Shown here: one piece after another, positions 8,391-19,100 of the stretch
How the letters are laid out: every line of letters begins with the position of its first letter
Position numbering within the stretch: position 1 is the first letter of the stretch
Origin: an uncultured Porphyromonas sp.
GTDB lineage: Bacteria > Bacteroidota > Bacteroidia > Bacteroidales > Porphyromonadaceae
DNA: 64,000 nt
Assembly: GCF_900541275.1 (NCBI RefSeq)
Contig: NZ_UQJH01000007.1
Span: 3,053 to 67,052 of the forward strand
Reading direction: 5' to 3'
The notes under the pieces: model-generated
Database searches by the model: none
Told to the model about the DNA's origin: nothing
What the model saw: the letters and a program-made list of their open reading frames with translations, nothing else
Made by a program: the position numbers and the translations under genes

Positions 8391-10625
8391 CTAAATGTGC
8401 AGGACGCGGGACTTGATCTCCTTTGTCCGCCCTTCGTTCCAGAAGTTCTCCCCGAGGTAGCCGCAGGTGCGCCGGATGACGGTGAGCTTGGAGCGGTCCT
8501 TATTGTGGCACTGAGGGCACTCCCACTCGTTGTCGTCATTTACCTTGATCTCACCGTCAAAGCCGCAGACGTGGCAGTAGTCGCTCTTGGTATTGAACTC
8601 CCCGTACGTGATGTGGTCGTAGATGTAGCGGATCATCGTCAGCACGGCGGGGATGTTATTGGTCATATTGGGGATCTCGACGTAGGAGATCATACCGCCG
8701 GTGGAGAGGTCCTGAAACTCGCTCTCGAAGTCAAACTTCTCGAAGACGCTGATCGGCTCCCGCACATCGACGTGGTAGCTATTGGTGTAGTAGCCCTTGT
8801 CGGTGACATTCTCTATGGAGCCGAAGCGGGCGAGGTCGATCTTGGCAAAGCGATTGGTGAGGCTCTCGGCTGGCGTGCCGTAGAGGGCAAAGCCGAGACC
8901 GGTCTCCGCCTTCCACTCATCCACAGCCTGCCTCAGCCGGCGCATCACCCGGAGTGCAAATCGATGCCCCTCCTCTGTCGTGTGCGGCTCTCCCGTCACC
9001 AGCATAGAGGCCTCGTAGAGACCGATATAGCCGAGCGAGATGGTGGCGTAGCCCCGCTGGAGGTAGTCGTAGATCCGCTGGTGCGGCTTGAGCCGGGCGA
9101 TCGCCCCGTACTGCCAGTGGATCGGCGAGACATCGCTGGTGACGTCCTTCAGCAGCTCGTAGCGAAAGAGGAGCGCCCGCTTGCAGAGCTCAAGCCGCTT
9201 CTCGAGGATGGTGAAGTAGCGCTCCTCGTCTCGGCCGGAGAGGATGCCGATCTGGGGAAGGTTGAGACTGACGACGCCCATATTGAAGCGTCCGTCGAAG
9301 ACAAACTTTCCCTCCTCATCCTGCCAGGGGGAGAGGAAGCTGCGGCAGCCCATCGGGGCAAAGACGTTGCCCTTATAGATCTCCCGCATCTTCTTCGCAG
9401 AGATATAGTCGGGGTACATACGGCGGGCGGTGCACTTCGCCGCCAGCTCGGTGAGGTAGTAGTACTTGCTGTCGGGGTGGACGTTGTGCTCGTCGAGGAC
9501 GTAGATGAGCTTGGGGAAAGCTGGCGTCACGTAGACGTCTGACTCATTCTTGATCCCCTCGAGCCGCTGCCGGAGTATCTCCTCGGTGATCAGCGCCGCC
9601 TCCCGCTCGTACTCGTACCCCGGCTGGAAGTACATGAAGAGCGTGACAAAGGGAGCCTGCCCATTCGTCGTCATGAGGGTATTGATCTGGTACTGGATCG
9701 TCTGGATGCCGTCCTTCACCTCCTTCTTCGTCCGCTTCCACGCCACCTCCTTGGCCTTCTCGAGATTGGGCTCTATGCCGTAGATCTTCTCCTGATCGTC
9801 GAGGGCGTACTTGAGATACTTGTCGAAGCTCCGGCGCACGTAGGGCGCAAGGATGCGGTCGATGCCGTTGATCGACTGGCCGCCATACTGACCCGAGGCG
9901 ACCTGAGCGATGATCTGCGTCGTGATGGTGCAGGCGACCTGGAAGCTCTTGGGGCTGTCGATCTTCTTCCCATTGATGCAGGTGCCGCGACGAAGCATAT
10001 CCTCGAGATTGATCAGGCAGCAATTGAACATCGGCTGGATGATGTAGTCCATGTCGTGGAAGTGGATCGCCCCGCTGTCGTGCGCCATCACGATGTCTGC
10101 CGGCATAAGGAGTCGGCGGGCGATATCCTTGGAGACCTCGCCGGCGATCAGGTCGCGCTGCGTGGAGACGATCTTGGCATCCTTATTCGAGTTCTCGTCC
10201 ATCACGCCTCGGTTGGTCTTATTGAGGATGCCGAGGATGCTGGAGTCGTTGGTATTGCTCTGCCGCTTAAATTCCTGCACCGACCGGTAGCTCTCGTATG
10301 CCTTGGCGGTGGCGATGTTGCCGTACATCGTCAGCTTGTAGTAGACCATCTCCTCGATGGAGTGGATCGTCATCGGCGTGCGTACGATGGCGGCATAGCT
10401 CTCTATCTCGTCGGCGATCTGCGCCGCCTGCCCCGCCTCGTAGATCCCCGAGGAGGAGTTCATCGCCTTCTCGATGGCGATGGTGATCTTGCTCTTGTCG
10501 AAGGGCACTCGTCGCCCATCCCGCTTGATCACCTCGAGTATGGTGGTCGCTGACGGGTGACTATCTGTGCGCTGTGGATTGTCCATCTGGACAACTCTGT
10601 CCTCCTTAAGCATAGCGGTCTCCAT
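8391..10625 (-). CDS. nrdD: Anaerobic ribonucleoside-triphosphate reductase
   Basis: This is a 744-residue class III reductase. An ATP-cone lies at about residues 25-120 (IKRDGRRVPFDKSKI). The C-terminus has the zinc site (CxxC pairs CHVCG and CPQC) and the glycyl-radical motif RRTCGYLGE. It makes dNTPs without oxygen, which fits an anaerobe. The start METAMLKEDRVV is taken; a second methionine at residue 14 is possible but the promoter spacing suits either. Confidence 0.95.
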   Translation of the reverse strand: METAMLKEDRVVQMDNPQRTDSHPSATTILEVIKRDGRRVPFDKSKITIAIEKAMNSSSGIYEAGQAAQIADEIESYAAIVRTPMTIHSIEEMVYYKLTMYGNIATAKAYESYRSVQEFKRQSNTNDSSILGILNKTNRGVMDENSNKDAKIVSTQRDLIAGEVSKDIARRLLMPADIVMAHDSGAIHFHDMDYIIQPMFNCCLINLEDMLRRGTCINGKKIDSPKSFQVACTITTQIIAQVASGQYGGQSINGIDRILAPYVRRSFDKYLKYALDDQEKIYGIEPNLEKAKEVAWKRTKKEVKDGIQTIQYQINTLMTTNGQAPFVTLFMYFQPGYEYEREAALITEEILRQRLEGIKNESDVYVTPAFPKLIYVLDEHNVHPDSKYYYLTELAAKCTARRMYPDYISAKKMREIYKGNVFAPMGCRSFLSPWQDEEGKFVFDGRFNMGVVSLNLPQIGILSGRDEERYFTILEKRLELCKRALLFRYELLKDVTSDVSPIHWQYGAIARLKPHQRIYDYLQRGYATISLGYIGLYEASMLVTGEPHTTEEGHRFALRVMRRLRQAVDEWKAETGLGFALYGTPAESLTNRFAKIDLARFGSIENVTDKGYYTNSYHVDVREPISVFEKFDFESEFQDLSTGGMISYVEIPNMTNNIPAVLTMIRYIYDHITYGEFNTKSDYCHVCGFDGEIKVNDDNEWECPQCHNKDRSKLTVIRRTCGYLGENFWNEGRTKEIKSRVLHI

Positions 10626-10713
10626 ATGTAAATCTCTGATATAAAGTGAGGTAATTGTTTTGTAAGAGTAGGTATTGGGAAACTTTCTCCTTCTATTCGC
10701 CGACTAAGTTAGC

Positions 10714-10721
10714 CAAAGATA
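10714..10721 (-). promoter_or_regulatory. Promoter of nrdD-nrdG
   Basis: On the minus strand TATCTTTG matches TAnnTTTG, and a TTTG lies about 20 bases further upstream, the expected -33 position. This makes it the best two-box promoter seen in the window. The leader is about 80 bases. Confidence 0.65.
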
Positions 10722-10822
10722 TCCACTCAGGCTATGACAAAAGTCCCTCAGTTGTCTGCCTTTTTGTCCTTTCCCGCTCCCCATCAGCTGTATGAGTAAT
10801 TGTTAAAGTGCGACCAATAATA

Positions 10823-10860
10823 AAAGGGGGTCCCGACAGATTGCTGCCGGGACCTCCTTT
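10823..10860 (-). terminator. Intrinsic terminator closing the SusC/SusD operon
   Basis: Read on the minus strand, AAAGGAGGTCCCGG pairs with a near-complement ending CCCCCTTTT and runs into a T-rich tail. It lies 46 bases after the stop of the last lipoprotein gene of the glycan locus. Confidence 0.75.
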
Positions 10861-10906
10861 CTCATAGGGTCTTAAGCAGGAGACCCTTGGGGCTCAGTCT
10901 CTGAGG

Positions 10907-11992
10907 TTACTCTGAGACAGGCTCATAGAGCTCCACCTCACCGATGAACGCTCCCTCGCGGAACATGATTCCGAAGCGATCGATACGGATATCGGTGACC
11001 GGTACGGGTTTGTCGAGGCGGATCACATACTCGTTCCTACTCCGATCAATGTCCTCCATCGTGCCCATGTCGTAGAAGTTGCGACCACCATTGTCCGAGA
11101 TCCACACGCCACAGCGGGTAAATCCGGTCGAGTAACGACTCGATCCATACTGGTAGATCGGACTGTAGATGTAGATGTAGCCGACCATACGCGGCTCATC
11201 CCCAAAAGAGAGGGTGAGTGCATTGCTGCTTGCTCTACCCGAGATCCATGTGCGACCGGTATCGTTACTCTTGTCGCCGTCGAGCACGTAGTCGGTGCGG
11301 TCGTCATTGAAATTGGCAGAGGCGAAGAAGTCGAGGGAGGGGATCCTCGTGGCTCCGGCCGGGATCTCGTCTACCATCGTGACGTTAGGTCGCAGGTAGT
11401 CAAGGCTGTTGACAGCGACCTTGACGATGATCTGATTGAGTCCCTCAGCGGTGTGGAAGTCCTCGCCTGAGGGCACCAGCTCCAGGACCGAAGCGTAGCT
11501 GCCATCCTTAAGGTCTGCCTCAATGCTCTCAGGCAGGCTGATATGCAGAGTGGCGGACTTATCTCCCTTGGCGATGGTCACCGTCTTGTCAAAGGTCAGG
11601 ATCCCCTCGGGGAGCTCCATGAAGCCCTCTCTGCTCAGCCCGAGGCTCATAAACTTATCCTTGCTGACACGCACGGACATACTTACGTCGCTGAGCGTCT
11701 CGCCCTTGATCACTTCCACGATCGCCTCCAGTGCCTTCTCGCCCTTGGGGGCAAAGTGTCCGTCCTTACCATTAAGGAGGAAGGTAAGGGGCTCTTGACC
11801 ACTCTTGGGGGCAACGAAGTTACCTCCCTCGAAGAGATAGGGTGCCGGCTTGTCCACCGAGGTGGCTTTCTCGCTGGGCGTAAATTCGTAATTGGACTCC
11901 ACGATCTCCACGTCGGGCTTACTGCAGGCTGCCATGCCGAGCAGGGTAAGTGCCGAGAGGAGCGGAGTAAATAGTCTATTTATTGATCTCAT
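10907..11992 (-). CDS. DUF1735-type lipoprotein with a discoidin-like C-terminus
   Basis: This is a 361-residue predicted lipoprotein: signal peptide MRSINRLFTPLLSALTLLG and lipobox ending in a cysteine (GMAAC). Residues about 50-200 resemble DUF1735 (BT_3987-like N-terminal) beta domains. Residues about 215-360 look like an F5/8 type C carbohydrate-binding fold, with the typical end VTDIRIDRFG...FIGEVELYEP. A surface glycan-binding protein is the likely role. It is the last gene of the locus, 11 bases after the GH18 stop. The start at 11992 is chosen because it gives a proper signal peptide; a methionine five codons upstream also fits the frame. Confidence 0.75.
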   Translation of the reverse strand: MRSINRLFTPLLSALTLLGMAACSKPDVEIVESNYEFTPSEKATSVDKPAPYLFEGGNFVAPKSGQEPLTFLLNGKDGHFAPKGEKALEAIVEVIKGETLSDVSMSVRVSKDKFMSLGLSREGFMELPEGILTFDKTVTIAKGDKSATLHISLPESIEADLKDGSYASVLELVPSGEDFHTAEGLNQIIVKVAVNSLDYLRPNVTMVDEIPAGATRIPSLDFFASANFNDDRTDYVLDGDKSNDTGRTWISGRASSNALTLSFGDEPRMVGYIYIYSPIYQYGSSRYSTGFTRCGVWISDNGGRNFYDMGTMEDIDRSRNEYVIRLDKPVPVTDIRIDRFGIMFREGAFIGEVELYEPVSE

Positions 11993-12003
11993 AACTATCT
12001 GTA

Positions 12004-13152
12004 TCACTTGAGGTTCTTCTCAGGTATCATCGGGGGATTCATGAGGCTGATGGCACCGCGGATGTTTCCGTAGTTGGGTCCATAGATGTGATCCTCATTG
12101 ATGTGAAAGGCTCCCACGCCACCTAAGCCATTCGCTATAGCTACGCGGGCGTAGTTATTGATAAAGCTATTGGCGTTCGGCTCATTGGTCTGGAATGTCT
12201 CCGTGATCAGCAGCTGCTTGCGCGTGATGCCCTTGCCGGCAAAGCGATCGACAGAGGAGGCCCATCGAGAGCCGGTATTATTGTAGCTCTGGGCGATGAA
12301 GTAGTCGAAGTACTGTACCGCATCGGGGTCGAGCCAGTGCAGTGCGCCATTGACATTAAGCATAAGCTTCTTGCCCATAGCCTTCTCCTTCTCGTCAAAT
12401 TTCTCTCTCAGCTGACGGAAGAAGTAATTCTCCCGCTCCTTGTTGCCGGACTGGCTGCAAGAGATGATCGCCACGACGTCATCGCTGCTCCAGGTACCGC
12501 AGGACTGTCTCTTGCCATCGGGAGAGATATAGGCGGGCTCGTAGTCGAGGTCAAATCCATCGTAGTCGTATTTCTGGATCGAGTCAGCGAGCGCCTGAGC
12601 ATAAGCCTCGATGGACTTGCGCCAGTCTACCTCGCCACTCTGATCTCTCCACTGCATCCAGCCGCCCTCCGGGGCATTGATCCCCTGCCCGACATCGCCG
12701 ACAATCCAGCCGATGGTCATGCCGATGCCACGCTCATGCGCGCGCTTGAGCTGCTCCTTGTGTGCCTGTGAGAGGTTGAAGGAGGGACCCCAATTGGAGA
12801 CAAAGTCTACACTGTCGGGGAGGAGGTCGAGGTTAAAGACCGGATCAGGGCTCTCAGGATTCCAGTTGGCAAACCAGCCAAAGGTGATCATATGATCACT
12901 CTTCTTGTATGCTCTGAGGTCCTCGAGGTACTTCTGGCGATTGAGCTTATTGCTCTCGGCGATCCGGGCAGAGTCAGCCTTATTCTCGTCGAGGAGCTTT
13001 TTCTCAGCTTCTTTCTTGGGCTTCTCGCGCTTATCGATCAGCTCCTGCTGAGCCTCATCGTCCACATCGAGGGGGACAATATTGGTGCAGGCGACCGATG
13101 CGAGCGTAAGGGCTGCAGCGAGGATGCCTGTAGCGGATATATGTAGTCTCAT
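12004..13152 (-). CDS. GH18 family glycosidase lipoprotein, endo-beta-N-acetylglucosaminidase-like
   Basis: This is a 382-residue protein with an N-terminal signal and lipobox (ASVAC). The GH18 catalytic motif DGxDxDxE is intact as YDGFDLDYEP, the last Glu being the acid/base. Upstream are the family strands ITFGWFANW and IGMTIGWIVGD; downstream come MLNVNG and YFIAQSYNN. The absence of chitin-binding modules and the company of SusC, SusD and DUF1735 lipoproteins resemble Bacteroides loci that release N-glycans from glycoproteins between the two core GlcNAc residues. That substrate is inferred from context; chitinase-like activity cannot be excluded. A charged helical stretch (about 30-85) probably acts as a linker from the membrane. 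Confidence 0.85.
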   Translation of the reverse strand: MRLHISATGILAAALTLASVACTNIVPLDVDDEAQQELIDKREKPKKEAEKKLLDENKADSARIAESNKLNRQKYLEDLRAYKKSDHMITFGWFANWNPESPDPVFNLDLLPDSVDFVSNWGPSFNLSQAHKEQLKRAHERGIGMTIGWIVGDVGQGINAPEGGWMQWRDQSGEVDWRKSIEAYAQALADSIQKYDYDGFDLDYEPAYISPDGKRQSCGTWSSDDVVAIISCSQSGNKERENYFFRQLREKFDEKEKAMGKKLMLNVNGALHWLDPDAVQYFDYFIAQSYNNTGSRWASSVDRFAGKGITRKQLLITETFQTNEPNANSFINNYARVAIANGLGGVGAFHINEDHIYGPNYGNIRGAISLMNPPMIPEKNLK

Positions 13153-13174
13153 AATACTTTTATTCTGTGTGGGG

Positions 13175-14443
13175 TTACTCCTCAGAGAGGATCACGAGGT
13201 CGTCGTTGGGGAAGATCACGTTGTCCACGATCTCAAAGGAGGTATTGTCCTTGGTGATCACGTGAGCGTTACCGGTGAGCTCTTGGATCTCGTTGGTGTC
13301 GGGATTCATGGTCTCACGATTGAGGGGGACATAGAAGATCAGATTGGGGTCCTTGGGGTCCTCAGGGAGATAGAGCTTCTCCTGCATCTCCGCCGGAGAG
13401 AGCACCTTATTCCACATCTTGACCTCTCGTACGTAGTCGTCGCCCCATGGACAGCCTCCAAATCGCCATCCGGCCTCTTTGGTGCCCTTTGCCCAGGAGT
13501 AGTCATCGGAGATCCACGTCTTCTGCAGCTCACCATTGACATAAGCCGAGACGACACCGCGATTGGTCCCTGTGCGGTGGAAGGTGTAGGTGATCTGCAT
13601 CCACTTCTTAGCCTGGAGGGGCTTATTGGTCCAGGTGTCGCCACCATCACGGCCCATCTTGAGCTGCAGTCCGCCCTCCTCAGAGATGCGGGTGTACCAC
13701 TCCGATCCGGAGAACCCAAAGAGATTGGCGACGGTCTGATTGGGGCTGGCGACGTAGCAGTCGTTGCGGCCCAGTCTGGAGAAGTGTACCTGCATCTGGA
13801 AGGTCCAGTCAGTCACATCCTGCTGCACGGGCTCATTCATCTGCACTACCAGCTCATCAGAGTGGATCCAGTGCATGACTGAGGTCTTGAATTGCCGATT
13901 AAGAGTGATGATCGTCGACTTGGGCTGAGAGAGAAGGGTCACCCCGGCATCACACTTGGTGATCTCTGCTCCGATGGCCCACTTACCGCTGAAGGGGTAC
14001 TTGTCATCATCCAGAGCCCTGACGCCACAGCTGACGCTGGTCTGGACGCTCCCCTTGGGTATCGTCACCGTGATCTCGCCCGAGTGCTCCTTACCATCGC
14101 TATCGATGAAGAGGACGTCCTCCTTAGTCAGACCTCTAAACTTGAGGCCATTACGCTCAGCATACTTATTGACCAGCTCAGCATCAGCAGCTATAGTGAC
14201 AGCTACATCCTCCTCTGCCGGGGCAGCGAGCTGAGGGGTGAGGTCTACGAATCCACCCTGCCCCTCCTTGATGAGCGTGGAGACGACACCGGTCGGGGTG
14301 GCATTCTTCATATAGACCGCATTGGGTGTCTTGCCGTTGCCGTAGAGAGAGTCCCCCTCGCCATCAGCGAGTGAGCAAGAGGAGATGAGTCCACCCGCCA
14401 AGACCACGCCACAGAGCAGGCTTGATAATACTATTTTTTTCAT
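13175..14443 (-). CDS. DUF1735 / LamG-domain lipoprotein
   Basis: This is a 422-residue protein with lipobox LISSCS after the signal peptide. A DUF1735-like domain (about 40-185) precedes a LamG/concanavalin-like domain (about 195-380), recognised by WTFQMQVHF, WYTRISEEGGLQLK, VSAYVNGELQ and a terminal REVKMWNKVLSPAEM. It is probably a surface glycan-binding protein acting with SusC/SusD. It lies 27 bases after susD and 22 before the GH18 gene, so it is part of one operon. Confidence 0.82.
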   Translation of the reverse strand: MKKIVLSSLLCGVVLAGGLISSCSLADGEGDSLYGNGKTPNAVYMKNATPTGVVSTLIKEGQGGFVDLTPQLAAPAEEDVAVTIAADAELVNKYAERNGLKFRGLTKEDVLFIDSDGKEHSGEITVTIPKGSVQTSVSCGVRALDDDKYPFSGKWAIGAEITKCDAGVTLLSQPKSTIITLNRQFKTSVMHWIHSDELVVQMNEPVQQDVTDWTFQMQVHFSRLGRNDCYVASPNQTVANLFGFSGSEWYTRISEEGGLQLKMGRDGGDTWTNKPLQAKKWMQITYTFHRTGTNRGVVSAYVNGELQKTWISDDYSWAKGTKEAGWRFGGCPWGDDYVREVKMWNKVLSPAEMQEKLYLPEDPKDPNLIFYVPLNRETMNPDTNEIQELTGNAHVITKDNTSFEIVDNVIFPNDDLVILSEE

Positions 14444-14470
14444 GATACGGTTTCTTGTATTGATAGGTGC

Positions 14471-16078
14471 TTATCGCTTATCCTTGGTGTCCCACCAGAC
14501 ATTGATGTTGGCACCATTGGAGCCACCCTTGTACTTATTGATAGCCTCCTGGACATTAGCTTTATTCTGATTAAGCTCATCGAGAGGGTAGGGCCAGCAG
14601 CGTACGCCATCCTTATGCCCGTCAGAGGTGATGACGTCAAAGTTGGAGATATTCGTATTCGCCGGCAGGAGCCTCGGGTACCCGGTGCGTCTCCACTCGG
14701 TCCAGGCCTCCTGTCCATTGGGGAAGAGTGCCAGGTACTTCTGAGTGATGATGCGCTCCAGATTGACCTCCTCACCAGCTGCAGAGTCCCACCTCGGGGA
14801 GATCTCTGATGGAGCACCGGCAGAGTATTCCGAGCGGATGTGGTCACTGAATACAGCAGGCTGAGCGGTGGAGCGGAGATAGCTATCCGCTCCCTCGACA
14901 CCTTGCTCGGCAAAGGAGAGCTTGACTCCCTCCTCGTACAGCTCCTTGGCACTACCTCCTACGGCAAATCCTGCGAGTGCACCCTCAGCGCGGAGGAACG
15001 CCACCTCAGAGGCCCTCATCCATACGGTGGGACCGAATTGCTTGGTCAGTGGCTTGGAGGCCACCTTATAGGCGTCTCCTGTATTCGGCAGCGCCGGCGG
15101 GACGGCCACGTAGTCTCCGTAGGAGCTGGGCTTGAAGTACTTGTCCAGGCGAGGATCTCTGTAGCCTGTGAGGTAGCAGTAGATGGATGCTCCCATACGT
15201 GTATCGTCGTACGACTCAGCGATCACGTGGAGAGAGTTGAGCGTCTGCACGCCGCTATTCTGGTCGATCTGTGCCTGGTCGTCGACGCTGCTGATCACTC
15301 CGGCCGGGTGAGCGCAGGCCTGCTCCACATATTTCTTAGCCAGCTCCGGATCCACAAATCGGGTACGCATCGCTACTCGGAGCATAAGGGAGTTGCCGAG
15401 ACGAGCCCACTTGGCAGCATCGCCATTGTAGACGTAGTCCTTCACTACCAACTTACGACCTGAGGCGCGGTAGAGGACGTCCACCGCCTCGGTGAGCTCC
15501 TTGAGGAAAGACTTGTACACAGCCTCCTGAGAGTCGTAGGGGACAGTGAAGGATCCATTGCCGGCCTCTGAGTAGGGGATGGCACCAAACATATCGGTAG
15601 CCTTCTGCATCCCCATGATCTTGCAGATCTGAGCGATGGAGAAGATCTCCTCATTCTTAGTCTCACCACTCATGGTGATGTCGCGCGTCTGCATCCAGGG
15701 ATTGAGGATCCGGGGGATGATGCAATTGAATCCCATATTATTCCACCCCACGTCGAAGTAGAATTGACCCAGATTCTTGCCATCCCACTTATCATTAGTC
15801 GGAGCCATATAGCCCACCCAGGAGTCTGCTGTCAGATTATTGAGTATCTGATAGTCATTGACCGCATTGGTCCCCTCCAGCGCTGTGAAGACGACATTGA
15901 ATTGCAGGTCGGGTAGGTAGACGCTATTGCGGATATTGTCCCTATTGAGGATCTCGTCCGTCGGCTGGAGTTGGTTGGTATTTATCTCTTGGAAGTCCCT
16001 TGTACAAGAGGCGGATCCCAGGGTCAGGAGTCCGGCTGTAAGTATCGGTAGGACTTTGCCGATGTTATTCTTATTCAT
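14471..16078 (-). CDS. SusD/RagB-like nutrient-binding outer membrane lipoprotein
   Basis: This is a 535-residue lipoprotein (lipobox LGSASC). The segment YQILNNLTADSWVGYMAP and the C-terminal run LFPNGQEAWTEWRRTGYPRL are typical of the SusD-like branch often paired with short SusC proteins. It binds glycans at the cell surface and sits as a lid on its SusC partner. It follows SusC by 35 bases and starts the lipoprotein series of the locus. Confidence 0.92.
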   Translation of the reverse strand: MNKNNIGKVLPILTAGLLTLGSASCTRDFQEINTNQLQPTDEILNRDNIRNSVYLPDLQFNVVFTALEGTNAVNDYQILNNLTADSWVGYMAPTNDKWDGKNLGQFYFDVGWNNMGFNCIIPRILNPWMQTRDITMSGETKNEEIFSIAQICKIMGMQKATDMFGAIPYSEAGNGSFTVPYDSQEAVYKSFLKELTEAVDVLYRASGRKLVVKDYVYNGDAAKWARLGNSLMLRVAMRTRFVDPELAKKYVEQACAHPAGVISSVDDQAQIDQNSGVQTLNSLHVIAESYDDTRMGASIYCYLTGYRDPRLDKYFKPSSYGDYVAVPPALPNTGDAYKVASKPLTKQFGPTVWMRASEVAFLRAEGALAGFAVGGSAKELYEEGVKLSFAEQGVEGADSYLRSTAQPAVFSDHIRSEYSAGAPSEISPRWDSAAGEEVNLERIITQKYLALFPNGQEAWTEWRRTGYPRLLPANTNISNFDVITSDGHKDGVRCWPYPLDELNQNKANVQEAINKYKGGSNGANINVWWDTKDKR

Positions 16079-16113
16079 GATTTTTCATCTCTGTATCGTG
16101 AGTGGATGACCTA

Positions 16114-19100
16114 TCAGATGCCCAGCTTGATGCTTAGTCCAATGCTGCGCATGCTCGGGGGCATAAAGTTGTCGCCACCGGCAGAGTAAGTGCCCACACC
16201 GCCTGCAAGGTCGGTGTCAAATGGAGCAGCTCGATAGATCGTCAGGAGATTTTGCCCGATCAGGGAGAGGCTGGCACTCTGGAGGTAGCTGCCAAGCCAC
16301 TTCTTCGGGAGCGTGTAGCCTACGGAGAGCTCCTGGAGCTTGACCTGAGTGGCATCGTAGAGATAGTACGCCATCAGGTGGTTGTTACCGATGGTTGTGT
16401 AGTACTTCTCTGCATCGTAGGTGGTACCATCTACGACCACTCCACCGGCATCGCGTGCGTCTGCAGTCACCTTGGATACGCCGAAGCCGTCCATATAAGA
16501 CTGGGTATTGGAGGTGACGTTGCCGCCTACCTTGGCATTGATGAGGAAGCTCAGGGAGAGCCCCTTGTAGGCAAAGCGGTTGTTCCACCCGAGGATGAAG
16601 TCAGGCGTCACACGTCCTACCTTGAGCAGCTGGGTACGATCGATGCGGTAGCCGTTGCCCTCCTCGATCAGCTTGCCGTCAGCGTCCTTAGCGAGGATCC
16701 CGCGGACGAAGATGTCATCCATGGAGTCACCGACACGCATATACTTGGGGTTCTCCAGCACATCGATGTCGAAGGTCGTCCCATCGATAGGATTGGTGTA
16801 GCCCTTCACCAGCTGCATCACGCGATTGACATTGCGTGTGTAGGAGAGCGTGGACCTGAAGTCAAAGTCTCCCCAGGTGTGACCCCCCGTGAGAGAGAGC
16901 TCCACACCACGATTGCGGATGTCTCCCGCCTGTACGTAGAAGCCTGAGTATGCCGATCCTCCGGAGAGCTTCTGGAGGAAGGTCTGATTGTACGTATGCG
17001 ACTCGTAGAAGGTCGCATCGATGGACAGGTCACCCCGGAAGAATCGGGAGTTGATCCCCAGCTCATACGAGCGGGTGCGCTCGGGGCGGAAGTCGGGGAA
17101 GGGGTAGATGGTGATCGGATTGACCTTACCGGGCTGCATCTCGTACGTGATGCTCCCCGGGGTAATACCGGTCATGGAGATGGGTGAGCCCACCTCGGTG
17201 AAGGAGGTACGTACCTTGAGGAAGCTCCACCAGTCAGGCATCTCCACCATCTCCGAGATGACTCCGGAGAGACCGACGCTGGGGTAAAAGATAGCAGGAG
17301 TCTTGCCATTGGCCACCAGCTGAGAGGCCCAGTCGGCGCGTCCGGTCAGGGAGAGGTAGACCATATTGCGCCACCCGAGCTCGCCTGCGGCAAAGAGTGC
17401 AATATTGCGTGTGCGGTTGTAGGACTGCCCGCCTCCTCCGGTCTTGTCGGGATCGACATTAGCGGTGGAGAAGAAGTTGGGGATAAGCTTAAGCGGTCCG
17501 CCCACAGAGACTCCGGTGGCATAGTGGTCATCGAAGGAGCTACCGATATTGGCAGAGAGCGACCAGTCTGTCCCAAAGGTCTTATTGATATTGAGGATCA
17601 CATCGGCATAGGTCTGCTTGAAGCGACTCTCAGTCTCTGTGAAGCTTCCCATCGGATTGTCAGCGATGTCACCGGCGAGTAGTGAGAGCGTGGTGGCATG
17701 GAGCTTTGTCCAGATGGAGTTGTAGGTATTGTCTATACGGACACGACCGGCGAGGTTGATCCAGTCTGCAAAGTCATACTGTACCCGAGCATTAAAGATA
17801 TAGCGATGCTTCTTAGAGTAAAACATCTCCTTATTGGCGACCCAGTAGGGATTCTCAAAGTCCTCTCCCTGAGTGCCGTAGGGCCAGTACTGCTCGTAGA
17901 TGTTGCGGTCGGGATTGTAGCGCTCCCAGATCTTCACGTTCTCAAAGTCTTCTCCTCTCGGGAAGAGATAGAGCGAGCGGAGGGGATTGAAGTAGCGTCC
18001 GCCGGACATCATATTCTGATCCCCCTGCAGGACGTAGTCAGCCCCAAGGTCGATGTGAAGCTTATTGTCCAGGAAGTCTGCGGTGTTACGTCCACTGAAG
18101 TTGTAGCGGTAGTACTCATTATTGGGGATGATACCCTTGGAGTGAGTGCTTGCCACGGAGGCGATGGTGCGGCTCTGCTTGGTCCCGCCGGTCAGGGTCA
18201 GGGAGTTGATGGTATTGAAGCCATTCTGGAAGAAGTCCCTGGGGTCAAAGGTGGAGGGCTGAGCTAGCTTGTCTCCCCAGCTGTAGTAGCTACCGGGTCT
18301 ATTGCCGTAGGTATTCTGGAAGTCAGGCATGATCCCTGCCCGGAGGAGTTCCGTATTGGAGGAGAAATTGACCTTCAGGGAGCCCTCCTTACCCTGCTTG
18401 GTATTGATCAGGATGACGCCATTGGCTGCAGCGGCTCCGTAGAGTGCTGCTGCAGAGGGTCCTGTGAGGACGGTGATCGACTCGATGTTCTCTGAGTTGA
18501 AGTCCGAGATCCCCTCGCCGCTACCGGGGCGACCATACTCGCTACCATCACCGGCGAGAGACTGGTTGCCGATGGGCATACCATCGACGACGTAGAGGAC
18601 GTTGTTATTCCCCGCGATAGACTTGGATCCACGCATCGTCACCTTGGTCGCACCACCGATCCCAGCAGAGGAGCGGGTGATGCTTACACCTGCTACCTTA
18701 CCGGATAGGGAGTTGACGAAGTTGGCGTCCTTGACCGTATTGAGCTGATCGCTCTCGACCTGCTGGACGTTGTACGACAGCGCCTTCTCAGAGCGCTTGA
18801 TACCAAGTGCGGTGACTACCACCCCATCGAGGAGCTCGGCATTCTCCTGCAGCGTGATGGTGAGGGTGGTCCTGCCATTGAGTGGTATCTCCTGGGTCTT
18901 CATACCTACGTAAGAGACGCGGAGGGTCCCATTCTCATAGACACCCTTGATCGTGAATTTGCCGTCAAGGTCGGTCATTGCTCCCAGTCCACTCTGGCCA
19001 ATGACGGCCACGGTGGCACCTATGATAGGCTCCCCGGAGGTCTCGACGACCGATCCAGTCACCGTGATAGTCTTCTGGGCGAGAGCAGCCGTAGAGCATA